The translations under genes and the position numbers were made by a program. Under the pieces are notes generated by a model that saw nothing but the letters and a program-made list of their open reading frames with translations, searched no databases and had not been told where the DNA came from. From Russula earlei (Eukaryota; Basidiomycota; Agaricomycetes; Russulales; Russulaceae): 17,571 nucleotides of DNA. Below are positions 8,237 through 16,729 of the stretch, piece after piece. Where the stretch lies: NCBI GenBank assembly GCA_025769875.1, contig JAGFNK010000960.1:1-17571 (forward strand), given 5' to 3'. Within the stretch, counting starts at the first letter, position 1. Every line of letters starts with the position of its first letter.

Positions 8237-8565
8237 GCCAGGGTGGATGTGCCGTCATCACGGCCATGGGCACGTCGCCATCACAGCGGCCAGATCGTCA
8301 CAGTGGCCATGGGCCATGCTCACGATTCGTGGCCATCGCGAGGTCACCATGGCCATGCCCAAGTCATCGTCATCGTTGTGAGAGGAGGGGAATGGGGGCC
8401 AGTGGGTGGAGTGCTTTGCCAGGGCAAACGTGCCGTCGTCATGGCCATGAGCACACCACCGTCATGGTGGCCAGATCATCACAGTGGCCATGGGCCACGC
8501 TCACGATTCATGGCCGTCGCAAGGGCACTATGGCCATGCCCAAGTCGTTGTCATCGTCATCAATG
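8237..8565. repeat. Tandem duplication, period 181 bp
   Basis: The segment from 8237 to about 8384 is repeated from 8418 to about 8565. The longest matching block centres on CACAGTGGCCATGGGCCA. Several differences between copies are CG versus CA or TG, for example GATCGTCA against GATCATCA and GATTCGTGG against GATTCATGG. That pattern fits decay of methylated CpG. No protein is recognised in either strand. Confidence 0.8.
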
Positions 8566-8870
8566 CAGTGACACAGGATATGGGAGTGGGGAAGCAGCTT
8601 GAGTGGTAGTAAGGAGAGGGAGAGGATGAGAGAGAGCACGTGAAAACGAAACAAAAAACGCACCTGCGGAAACAACAGCTCGCAGGAAAACTCCAATGAG
8701 GCCAGTGAAATTTTGAGGAAATCGGGGTTTTGAGAGTCTTGAACTGGGACCTTGGGGAAGGAAGAGTGGGAAGGAAAGGGGAAAGAGAGGAAGAAGGAAG
8801 GCAGAGAGAGGAAGGACGGCAGAACGAAAAAACGAACGCGCGTTCGTAAAACGAAAACACCGCAGCTAAA

Positions 8871-9420
8871 AGAATTTTTTCATTGCTTAGTAAACTTAAA
8901 GATCCATTTAAGGAAATTCTTGGTAAGCAAAAGCATCCAAATGGAGGCAGCTCGGGGCGGACCCTGACTCTCCATTCTCATTTTAATTAGTTGATAATAA
9001 ATTAATATGCATTTTTTTATATTGTCATTTGCATATTCACATATATGGGGTTACACATGATGTGTCAGCATCAAACTCAGAGTTGAGCAGTCTGACTGGA
9101 GCTCAACATCTGAGTGCTTGCAGCCCCATTTTCACCAGAGCTGCACATACAAAATTTGCACAAAGATGTGCACCCACACATTGGTGACACATATTCTGCC
9201 TTAATGACATGCTTGCAATACCCCACTTGGAAGGAGTGGAAGGAAGGGTTAGAAAAAATATTTTACATATCACATGTAAACCCAGCAAATCACACCGAAA
9301 AATAACTCATATTTGAAATAGACTCATATTAGTTTATTATATCACTTACATCACTCCTGTCACTCCTGTCACTCCCAGAAAATCCCAAAATCCAATTTCA
9401 AGTTCAAGATTCAAGAATTC
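8871..9420. other. AT-rich intergenic DNA, no gene seen
   Basis: It includes an AT-rich stretch at 8975-9060 and a short tandem CACTCCTGT run near 9350-9376. I found no coding frame, LTR ends or RNA gene. The left end of the following gypsy element is not defined by any LTR in this stretch. Confidence 0.5.
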
Positions 9421-9661
9421 GTGGTTGGTAAAAGGGGCCTAAACCTTTGACCCAGTCTCTTTGAGCCGGCCCCCATTGAACCCTTGAACCAAGTCATAGG
9501 GACTCAGCCCCACTGAACTCTGAGCTAATGCTCTAATGGCCATGACACCATAACACCATCAGAGAAAAACTCAAAGGAAAAAGGACCCTCCCCACCTCTG
9601 AACATAGGATCCATCACCCTGACTGAATGCAAGTGGACTCCACCAAGTCCAACTTCAAAAA

Positions 9662-9910
9662 CTCACCGAAGAAGAAAGAAAACAATTAGCCAAAGAAGGG
9701 CGCTGCTTCTGTTGCAGGGAAAAAGGCCACCTTAGCAAGGAGTGTCCCAAAAACATGGCTCCCGCTACTTCCAAGGCCCACACCACTGCACCAACCCCAG
9801 AACTGCCCAAGGAGGAAGAAGCCTCCACTATGGTGGCTTGTATGAAAGCATTGCCAATGGAAGATAGAGCCAAACTCTGGGACCTCATCCTCAAGGAGGA
9901 TTTTCTCTAG
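9662..9910 (+). pseudogene. gag: Gag C-terminus with CCHC zinc knuckle
   Basis: The frame reads LTEEERKQLAKEGRCFCC and on, a typical end of gypsy Gag. A CX2CX4HX4C knuckle (CFCCREKGHLSKEC) is at 9704-9745. A Glu- and Lys-rich tail follows to TAG 9908-9910. Upstream (about 9421-9661) the sequence is gag-like in composition but broken by stops and a probable 1-nt shift near 9640-9660. No start codon can be assigned. Protease follows after about 65 nt in another frame, as is common for gypsy gag-pol junctions. Confidence 0.75.
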
Positions 9911-9975
9911 GCCAAGGTACAACAGTTGGTACTAAGGCCCACATAGATACCATTGTTCAACATAAAGAAAACTCA

Positions 9976-10302
9976 ATGAAAGTTCCTTTTATGATCACAA
10001 CAAATGGAAAGACTGGCCAAGTGCTCTTAGACAGTGGAGCAACAGAAAACTTTATCAGCCAAGGGATTGTAGGAACGTTACAAATTCCACTTTAAACCCT
10101 CGGAACCCCCAGGCCCATCATCAATGTAGATGGCACTAGTAACCAGGGCAGAGCTCTAACCCATTACACCTATATAGCCATACAACATGGTCCCACCACA
10201 CAACTTCTCACCTTGTATGTTACAAATTTAGGAGAAGACAGAATGATCCTTGGTTATCCTTTCCTAAAGGTGTTAAACCCCCCTTATCAACTGGAGCACG
10301 GG
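9976..10302 (+). pseudogene. Aspartic protease domain of gypsy Pol, interrupted
   Basis: The retropepsin active-site motif LLDSGATENFI is present with its catalytic Asp, and the C-terminal motif MILGYPFL is found about 70 residues later. This protease would cut the element's own polyprotein. There is one in-frame TAA at 10093-10095, probably from CAA. The frame is then cut at a codon boundary by the solo LTR at 10303. The real start is probably upstream; 9976 is the first ATG in the frame. Confidence 0.8.
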
Positions 10303-11266
10303 TGTCATGAACCATTCTCTGGAGAGGGCCCTTGAAGGACCCTTCATTATGAGAGGAAACCCAGCCTCTATGGTGTCACCCTGTTCACACAAGCAAAAGG
10401 GGTGAGTAGAGGTGTCCACAATATCATGCGCGCATTGTTGCACGAGCAATTCTTAGCACAATCGACATACAGCAAGCCCCACTTAATGGCAACCCTTTTA
10501 GCAATAAAGGACAATATTAGGGCCTTCCTAAGGACCCTTTAGGACAACTCTAGGTGCCCTACAATAAGCACTGACACAGTATCAAAGACCCTACAACATG
10601 TTATTAGACTAACTCTAATAACTATAGAACGAACTATAAGGCAATACTAAGGACCTTAATAGAAGTATTGGGGTCAACTCTAAGGACCCTAATAGAACTA
10701 TATAAGGGGCCTTATAAGATAACACTATTCCCTAAAGCAAACTACAAGTTCCCAAATGACCGGCCCTAAACTAACTAACAGAAAATAAATCAGATGCTTG
10801 CATGTGTACTAAAGCAGTGAACACATGGACAGTGAAGGCTCTTACTCATCAAGAGAAGCCTTCTTACTCAGCAGCTTACTAAGCATGACTGAGCATGCTC
10901 AGTAAGTGCACTCCGACTTCTTACTCATCACTCTATTGTGCTTAATAACAAGGTTATGACTTGTTCCCTATTTAGCAGTTCTCTTGTAGTATATAAGCAC
11001 TCAATAAAGTAGTGGACAGTCCTCAGACTGTCCATTTGTTTATGGCACTCTCTATCCCTGGGATACTCCTTTAAGGACCATCCCCTTGTGACCATTCTAG
11101 CCTCTTCCTTGTGTACCTGCTTGACTCTACCAGTAACTATACCTCTTTGGTATTTGTTACTGCTTTGGACTCTACTTTTTGCCCACGCTGTCTTGGACGT
11201 CTATCAACTCGTCTTTGAGCTTACCCCTCGCTCTTGAACTGGATAGTTCAACAGTGAGTCTTGACA
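10303..11266 (+). repeat. Solo LTR, 964 bp, TSD ACGGG
   Basis: It begins TGTCATGAAC and ends GTCTTGACA, so the outermost TGTCA and TGACA are inverted repeats. It is flanked by ACGGG on both sides (10298-10302 and 11267-11271), a perfect 5-bp target-site duplication. No internal element sequence remains, as expected after recombination between two LTRs. Its interior has recurring CTAAGGACCCT-like words (about 10530-10710), a 16-bp palindrome ACTGAGCATGCTCAGT (10888-10903) and a promoter at 10990. Plus orientation is inferred from that promoter. Confidence 0.9.
10990..11034 (+). promoter_or_regulatory. TATA box followed by a 9-bp perfect stem-loop
   Basis: TATATAA is at 10990-10996. TGGACAGTC (11013-11021) pairs perfectly with GACTGTCCA (11026-11034) around a CTCA loop. 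The stem starts 23 nt after the start of the TATA box. Confidence 0.55.
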
Positions 11267-11271
11267 ACGGG

Positions 11272-11486
11272 TTGACTTAGAAATCACCTAAGGGTCCTTC
11301 TCACCCCTATATCCCCGACCAATCTGCCAAAAATCCAGATTGCACAAATAAGAATGACCATCATTCCCTCAGAATATTCACAACATCAGAAAGTCTTCTC
11401 AGAAGAAGTAGCCAAACAACTCCCACCCAGTCAAGGAGAACTCGACTTTAGAATTACCCTGAAACCCGATGCCCCCAAATTCCTTG
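11272..11486 (+). pseudogene. Protease-RT linker of the interrupted gypsy Pol
   Basis: The frame from 11354 reads VFSEEVAKQLPPSQGELD and LKPDAPKFL, the conserved segment just before RT in chromodomain gypsy elements. It is in a different frame from the protease part, so a frameshift lies between them (11272-11354). It is cut at 11486 by a solo LTR, and the same frame resumes exactly at 12320. Confidence 0.75.
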
Positions 11487-12314
11487 TGTCAAGACACGTA
11501 CTGCTGATCACTAAGGACTCAGGAGCAGGTGGGCAAGGGTTGGAACAGATGATACGCGGCGAAGGTGGCATTGAACAGGAGGACGAGCCAAACAACGAGG
11601 AGGTACCAGATGGGGACTGGTAGGTGTTGCAAGAGGCAGAGGCAAAGACTGGAGGCCAGTGCAGCGAGGGGCTTTAGACAAGGCGGTCATTGAAGAGTAC
11701 CTTGAAGGCGAGGGAAGTCTTTAAACTGAGCGGTCGCAGGGGAGTACCCAGGAGTATGAGAGTATCACAAATGGACAGTCTGACGACTGCCATGCTTCAT
11801 TGGGGCTTATATGCAGTGTACAGGGTCGATTACAAAGAACTGGGACTATTCTAGACTCTTTGGTACCATCCAATAGGACTACAGAGGCATAAACTTGCTT
11901 GTGTCAAGTTTCAGGCTTACTGAGCGCATTACTGATCATTGTGGAGCAATGACATCATTATGATGTCACTGTGGAGCGCTTAGTGAGCCTATGAGGTCAC
12001 TGTGGAGTCGCTCAGTCAGCCATGATGTCATTGGAGCCTTGATGACGTCAGATGATTTATGCAATAGTTTCTAAGAGTTTGTGCCGCTGTTTCGGGTCCT
12101 TGGTGGCTGGGTGGCCATGTGGCTGCCACGCGATGATTACCCGATTAGGAAACGGGTGCCTGGTCATATTATAGTGCCTTTGCAATAGCGATATCTTGTA
12201 CCGCAGGAGGGATAGCCCAGAAAATGGAAGGGAGTCGGTAATGCAAAGTGAGAGAGGTCTTTCTTGAGTGAAATAGGACAATCCACGGCCAGGACCTGGC
12301 CTTGGTTCGTAACA
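11487..12314 (-). repeat. Solo LTR, 828 bp, TSD CCTTG
   Basis: Read on the minus strand it runs from TGTTACGAAC to GTCTTGACA, and it is flanked by CCTTG on both sides (11482-11486, 12315-12319). It is the same family as the LTR at 12697-13525. The two match closely over U3 and less well in the part at 11500-11720. A TATATAAG-like promoter near 11810 and a TGACGTCA at 12043-12050 place transcription on the minus strand. Removing it with one TSD restores the RT frame of the host element. Confidence 0.92.
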
Positions 12315-12696
12315 CCTTGATTGTTGGACTTACCCCCTTCCTCAGAATGAGACACAAGAGCTATTGAGCCAAATACAGGAAGACCTAGCCAAAGGCTTCA
12401 TTAAAGACAGTGTCTCAGACTATGTGTCCCCGGTCTTCTTTGTCCAAAAGAAGGATGGCACTGCTCCACAAATGGTAGTAGACTACCGAAAGCTCAACAA
12501 CGCCACAGTCCCTGACTATCATTCCTTACCAATCATAGAAGAACAATTACACCAACTAAGGGGCAAGACCACTTTTAGCAAATTCAATGTTAGGGCTGGT
12601 TACAACAACATCCTGATCCACCCAGAAGATCAATACAAAGGCACCTTCAAAACTCAATTCGGCACCTTCATCCCCATGGTAATGGGCATTGGCTTT
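12315..12696 (+). pseudogene. Reverse transcriptase N-terminus of the interrupted gypsy Pol
   Basis: The fingers and palm start of gypsy RT are recognisable: LSQIQEDLAKGFIKDS, SPVFFVQKKDG, VVDYRKLNNATV, SLPIIEEQLHQL and FSKFNVRAGYNN. In the last motif (motif A) the catalytic Asp of the usual F-D-V is Asn, so the enzyme would be inactive even if whole. The frame ends at 12696 where the minus-strand element enters. The YxDD motif is not present in the window for this copy. Confidence 0.82.
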
Positions 12697-12982
12697 TGTC
12701 AAGACACGTACTGCTGATCCGTGTGGACTCAGGAGCAGGTGGGCAAGGGTCGGAACAGATGGTACGCAGCGTAGGCGGCGTTGAACAAGAGGACGAGCCA
12801 AATGACTAAGATGTACCAGATGGGAACTGGTACGTGTAACTGGAGGCAAAGGCGAAGGTTAGAAGCCAGTGCAGCGAAGAGGCTTTAAACAAGGCGGTCG
12901 TAGAAGAGTACCTTGGGAGCGAGGGGAGTCTTTAAACTGAGCGGTCGCGGGGGAGTACCCAGGAAGATGAGAGTATCACAAA

Positions 12983-13024
12983 TGGACAGTCTGACGACTG
13001 CCATGCTTCATTGGGGCTTATATA
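12983..13024 (-). promoter_or_regulatory. LTR core promoter with stem-loop
   Basis: On the minus strand, TATATAA (13024-13018) is followed about 20 nt later by TGGCAGTC, which pairs with GACTGTCCA (down to 12983) around a GTCA loop, with one bulged base. The same structure is in the solo LTR near 11771-11820. It is related in sequence to the hairpin at 11013-11034. Confidence 0.5.
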
Positions 13025-13143
13025 CAGTATACAGGGTCGATTACAAAGCACTGGGACTATTCTAGACTCTTTGGTACCATCCAATAGGGCTACAGAGGCA
13101 TAAACTTGCTTGTGTCAACTTTCAGGCTTACTGAGCGCATTAC

Positions 13144-13261
13144 TGATCATTGTGGAGCGATGACATCATTATGATGTCACTGTGGAGCGCTTAGTGAGCC
13201 TATGAGGTCACTGTGGAGTCGCTCAGTCAGCCATGATGTCATTGGAGCCTTGATGACGTCA
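13144..13261. promoter_or_regulatory. Cluster of CRE/ATF-like TGANGTCA sites in U3
   Basis: A consensus CRE TGACGTCA is at 13254-13261. Several relatives (TGACATCA, TGATGTCA, TGAGGTCA) repeat between 13158 and 13241, separated by CTGTGGAGCG-like words. The solo LTR has the same set (consensus site 12043-12050). Known bZIP factors bind such sites. Binding here is inference. Confidence 0.5.
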
Positions 13262-13525
13262 GATGATTTATGCAACAGTTTGTGAGAGTTTGTGCCGCTG
13301 TTTTGGGTCCATGGTGGCTGAGTGGCCATGTGGCTGCCACGCGATGATTACCCGATTAGGAAACTGGTGCCTGGTCGTGTTATAGTGCCTTTGCAATAGC
13401 AATATCTTGTACCGCAGGGGGAATAGCCCAGAAAATGGAAGGGAGTTGGCAATGCAAAGTGAGAGAGGTTCTTCTTGAGTAAAATAGGACAATCTTCGGC
13501 CAGGACTTGGCCTCGGTTCGTAACA

Positions 13526-13543
13526 TTCATCCCCTCTTTATAG
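13526..13543 (-). other. Polypurine tract of the minus-strand element
   Basis: On the minus strand, AAAGAGGGGATGAA immediately precedes the LTR start TGTTACGAAC. This is the expected primer site for plus-strand DNA synthesis. Confidence 0.7.
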
Positions 13544-13743
13544 ACTTGTTGCTCCTGCAACAGTAGGGATTCGTTTCTTTGGAAGGTGGAGTAGTTTGCA
13601 TATGAAAAGTCGAAGTCTGTTCGTTCGTGGGGAGTTCTCCCTTGTCCTATGATTTGCTTTGGGGATGGCTGTGGTCGATTGGGTGCATGTGGTCGCAGGA
13701 GTTCTCTGAAAAGTTCGTTGGTAACAAGGATAAAGGTAGTCAT
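13530..13743 (-). other. Open tail between integrase and polypurine tract
   Basis: From ATG 13743 about 70 codons stay open up to the polypurine tract and on into the LTR. The frame is the same as integrase, separated from it by TAA (13780-13782) and TGA (13753-13755). The encoded stretch is hydrophilic (RPHAPNRPQPSPKQIIGQG and on). It may be a remnant of a longer integrase C-terminal tail. I do not recognise it. Confidence 0.3.
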
Positions 13744-13779
13744 CGACAGAGGTCATGATGAGAGTTGTTGTTTTAGGGG

Positions 13780-14979
13780 TTACTCCTGGTGGGAATTTGT
13801 TCTAAGCGCCTTCGGATATTTCCGATGGAAGTCTTTAACAAGTGATTGCGCTCTTGATAGGTTAGATGCTGGCTCCCAAGTATTTTCTGCAACCGTATAC
13901 CCTTTCCATTTAACTAGGTATTGGATTCCTTTGCGGTTTGGGGAGAGCCGAGAGTTTAGGATCTGTAATACTTCATATTGTTCTTCACCTTCGACTAATA
14001 TTGGTGGTGGGTTTGAAAAGTTAGGACCATGGGCAATGGTTTCTTTGTAAGGTTTAATCAGGGAGTGGTGAAAAACTGGGTGTATCTTCCAAGACTTTGG
14101 TAGCTCGAGGCGAACGTTTACTGGATAGGCAGTGGTGACTTTGAATGGCCCATAGCGTCGAGGGGCTAGTTTTGCTTTTGGGTGAGTGGTTCGTAGATTC
14201 GTGGCTTCCAGCCATACTTGGTCCCCTTCTTTAAAACGAAATGTGGAGGTTTGAGGTCCTGATTGCTTCATGATTTCTGTTGCTCGGTTCAGGGAGGCAG
14301 CTACTTCTTCTCTGAGTTGGTTTAATCTTGATAGTCTTTCTTGGATTGAAGGGAACTTTGATGTAAAGGCAAGGGGCGGAGCAAATGTTGGGTTAAAGCC
14401 ATACCAGACTTCAAACGGGGGTTTGTTCGTAGCACTGTGTTGTCTGGCATTATGTGCGAACTCCATAAAGGGAACTAGTTCTGCCCAATTGTCTGCTTGG
14501 TGGTTGCAAAATATTCGTAGGTATTGTTCTAGTTCTTGGTTAACTCGTTCTGTTTCTCCATCTGTCTGTGGGTGATATGCTGTGCTTAATGATACTTTGA
14601 CATTTAACTTCTTCCATAGTTCTTGAGTGACTTTTGCTGCGAACTGAGGGCCTCTGTCCGATATTATTTGTGTTGGGAGCCCTATTCTTCTCCAGACGTT
14701 GTTCATGATTAGTGTCGCTGTTTCGTCTGCTGTGATTGTCTTGTGGCAAGGGGTAATGATTATTGCTTTACTGAATCGATCTACCACGACTAGGAGGCTG
14801 TCGAAGCCTTGTGAAATCGGTAGGTCTGTGATAAAGTCCATAGTAATGCTTTTCCATACTTCTCCAGCTGGTGTAATCGGTACAAGGGGTGTTTCTGTCT
14901 TTGGACGGTTCTTGGTACTTGGCAAATTGCACAACCATCTACATAACTTTTGACGTAAGTCAGCATTCCTGGCCACCAA
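13780..14979 (-). pseudogene. Integrase catalytic core, C-terminal domain and chromodomain
   Basis: The integrase would insert the element's DNA into chromosomes. Clear homology begins with the segment before ITMDFITDLP. The D-D-35-E triad is complete: Asp in TMDF (codon 14838-14836), Asp in SDRG (14658-14656) and Glu in ETERVNQ (14550-14548), with exactly 35 residues between the last two. The SH3-like C-terminal domain follows (GDQVWLEATNL, YGPFKV). A chromodomain lies near 13998-13835 (YEVLQIL, QYLVKWKGY, ENTWEP). The frame ends TAA 13780-13782. Its first roughly 25 codons are out of frame with the upstream zinc-binding domain; a single missing base near 14909-14910 (an AA run on the minus strand) separates them. 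All visible catalytic residues are intact. Confidence 0.88.
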
Positions 14980-15308
14980 TAGTTTCGGCTGATTAGTTCA
15001 TAAGTTTTCCATTGGCCAGGATGCCCAGTGGCAAGGGAGTCGTGGTGTAGTTTTAGAATTTTCTTTCTTAGGGTGTCGTTGTTTGGGATATAGACTTTTC
15101 CTTTGAATAGTATTAGTCCATCTTCAAGGTTCCAGTCCTGTAAGCCTTTGGATAGTCGCCTTGGTCCATTCTTTATAATGATTGCTAACGCGTTAGATAC
15201 TTCTGGGTCATAATCTTTGCTAGATCGTAGTTGTTGTCGAAGTTCCTGGTCGACCGATTGGTTCTGTAGCAGAGGTGCGTGTTGCTCTAATTTTAAAAAA
15301 TTTGTCAT
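14911..15308 (-). pseudogene. Integrase N-terminal HHCC zinc-binding domain
   Basis: The H...H and CX2C pattern of gypsy integrase is present: LHHDSLATGHPGQ, then NYWWPGM, then DGCAICQ. A stretch typical of the RNase H-integrase linker comes before it (DGLILFKGKVYIP). The frame continues past 14911 without homology because of the shift near 14909-14910. Upstream it joins RNase H through the LDDKF region near 15300. Confidence 0.82.
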
Positions 15309-15735
15309 CTAGGAGCACCTTTCCATCATTTTCGTTTTGTATCCCCTCTTTAAAGTCTGGCCGCCTGGACAGACCGTCTGCTTGTTCATAGTGCCTGGGT
15401 GGTGGGTGATGGTGAAGTCAAAATTGCTGAGGAGGAGTGCCCATCGGGCTTGTCGTCTTGTGAGTTTCTGTTTTGTCATGAAGTATGTCAGTTATTGTGG
15501 TCTGTCCATAGATCAACGGGGGTGTTGTAGCGCCTTCAAGGTAGTGTCGGAGAGTGCCAGAGGGACAAACAATAGCAAGGAGTTCTTTATCATAGATCAT
15601 GTAATTTCGTTGTGCGGGGTCCAAGGATTTCGAGAAATAGGCTACTGGGTGATATCTGTTAAATTCATCGGGTTGTTCCAAGATTGCACCGACTGCAAAG
15701 TCACTTGCATCGCAGATGAGTCGAAAGGGTTTCGT
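15309..15735 (-). pseudogene. RNase H domain of Pol, frameshifted
   Basis: RNase H removes RNA from the RNA-DNA hybrid during reverse transcription. The motifs are spread over several frames: CDASDFAVGAILEQ (about 15725-15680), [45 protein letters not shown] and [10 protein letters not shown]. Shifts lie near 15724-15726, 15518-15522, 15491 and 15393-15395. Each is explained by one base gained or lost in a run. The catalytic Asp and Glu positions of the family can be seen. Confidence 0.8.
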
Positions 15736-16706
15736 GTGTAGGTAACATGAGGATTGGGGCCGTTGTGAATGCTTGGATTAGTTTCTGAAATGCTTGTTCT
15801 TCATCTTCCCACTTGAAGGGGTTTTCTTTCTTTGTTAAGTTAAACAAGGGCCGTGCTATTCGAGAGTATTGGTGGATAAATCGTCGATAGAAGTTGCAGA
15901 ATCCTAGAAATGCTTGTACTTCCGTAACATTGGTCGGAGTAGGCCACTTTGTAATGCCTATTAACTTGTCTTGGTCCATGGATATTCGTCCTTGGGAGAT
16001 ATTGATGCCTAGGTAACTAATAGAGGTTTGTCGGAAAGCACATTTCTCTGGTTTCAAGTATAAGTCGTGGTCTTGGAGTGTTTTTAGGACCTTATGTGTC
16101 CAGTCGTCTAGTTCGTTCAAGGTTTGCGCCATGATTAGTATATCATCTAGATAAACAACCACTCGTTCAGTGGCAATGTATTTTGCTAGGATGGTGTTCA
16201 TAAAGCGTTGGAAAGTGGCTGGGGCGTTGCAGAGACCAAATGTCATTATCAATGGTTCGAAGAGTCCTAATGGTGTCTTGAATGCTGCGAGGTGTTCATC
16301 GCCTCTCTGAGGCGAATATTGTTGTATCCCCATCGTACGTCAAACTTGGTAAAGTATTGGGCTCCTTGGAGTTTGTCAATTAATTCAGGAATCAAGGGTA
16401 GTGGATACGCGTCTTTGACAGTTGCTGTATTCAGGGCTCTGTAGTCTTGCACTGGTCGTAGATTTCCTCCTTTCTTTTCTACAAAGAAGAATGGGCTGGC
16501 AATAGCTGCTTTTGATGGTCGGATTGTGCCTCTTTCAAATGTTCGTCTAAGTATTCTTTTAGGGCTTGTAGTTCCTTGGGAGTAAGTCGATAAATGCCAG
16601 AATCGCGTCGGGCGATCCCTGGTTTTAGATTGATTGCATGGTCCCATGGTTGGTGAGCAGGAAGGCGTTGAGAAGCTTGTTCATCGAAAACCTTTCGCCA
16701 TTTCAA
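15725..16706 (-). pseudogene. Reverse transcriptase of the minus-strand element, frameshifted
   Basis: The linker VFDEQASQRLPAHQPWDH (about 16690-16640) leads into RT. The motifs GTIRPSKAAIASPFFFVEKK, LRPVQDYRALN and YFTKFDVRWGYNN are present, the last with catalytic Asp codon 16341-16339. FEPLIMTFGLCNAPATFQ and VVYLDDIL follow, with YLDD codons at 16153-16142. The thumb region follows (FLGFCNFYRRFI). Three frames are used in turn, with single-base shifts at the GG runs near 16529-16530 and 16302-16303. All three catalytic Asp residues are intact, in contrast to the plus-strand RT at 12315-12696. Confidence 0.88.
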
Positions 16707-16729
16707 GAATTGGGCAGGGATAAGTTCGT

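Larger units (their letters stand above)
6961..8870 (-). other. Array of intron-like blocks, possible decayed multi-exon gene
   Basis: On the minus strand, GT-AG segments of typical basidiomycete intron size recur. Most have GTGYGT-like donors, a pyrimidine tract and a CAG acceptor: 7057-7107 (51 nt), 7497-7539 (43), 7670-7730 (61), 7800-7855 (56), 7914-7958 (45) and 8038-8095 (58). Another donor is at 8663. Three of them (7057, 7800, 8038) end CTCACAG and are followed by CAAC. The exon-like pieces between are about 55-110 nt. Several are open, for example 7731-7799 and the 29 codons read down from about 8750 to 8664. I could not carry one reading frame through all of them or recognise a protein. 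It may be a dead host gene, captured gene fragments, or chance in CT-rich DNA. Confidence 0.3.
9421..12696 (+). mobile_element. Decayed Ty3/gypsy element interrupted by three later insertions
   Basis: Gag knuckle, protease and RT N-terminus follow in order on the plus strand. Two solo LTRs split the body (10303-11266 and 11487-12314), and a minus-strand element enters at 12697 in mid-RT. The remaining RT, RNase H and integrase should lie to the right of that element, beyond the window. No 5' LTR is visible. It carries stop codons and at least one frameshift between protease and RT, so it is the oldest layer in this nest. Confidence 0.75.
12697..13525 (-). repeat. 3' LTR of the minus-strand gypsy element, 829 bp
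   Basis: On the minus strand it runs TGTTACGAAC...GTCTTGACA, directly after a polypurine tract. It is homologous over its whole length to the solo LTR at 11487-12314. The 5-bp flanks differ (GCTTT on the left, TTCAT on the right), as expected for the inner and outer sides of one LTR of a full element. Confidence 0.9.

Noticed and set aside
8200..8602. Plus-strand open frames rich in His, Met and Pro across the tandem duplication
   Set aside because: The openness comes from GC-rich CATGGCC repeats. Two frames are open at once, and there is no recognisable domain.
8832..8847. 16-bp palindrome ACGAACGCGCGTTCGT
   Set aside because: It could be a binding site but stands alone in low-complexity DNA and lacks a second copy.
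13649..14575. Plus-strand open frames opposite the integrase gene
   Set aside because: They are antisense shadows of a well-supported minus-strand integrase with an intact D-D-35-E triad.
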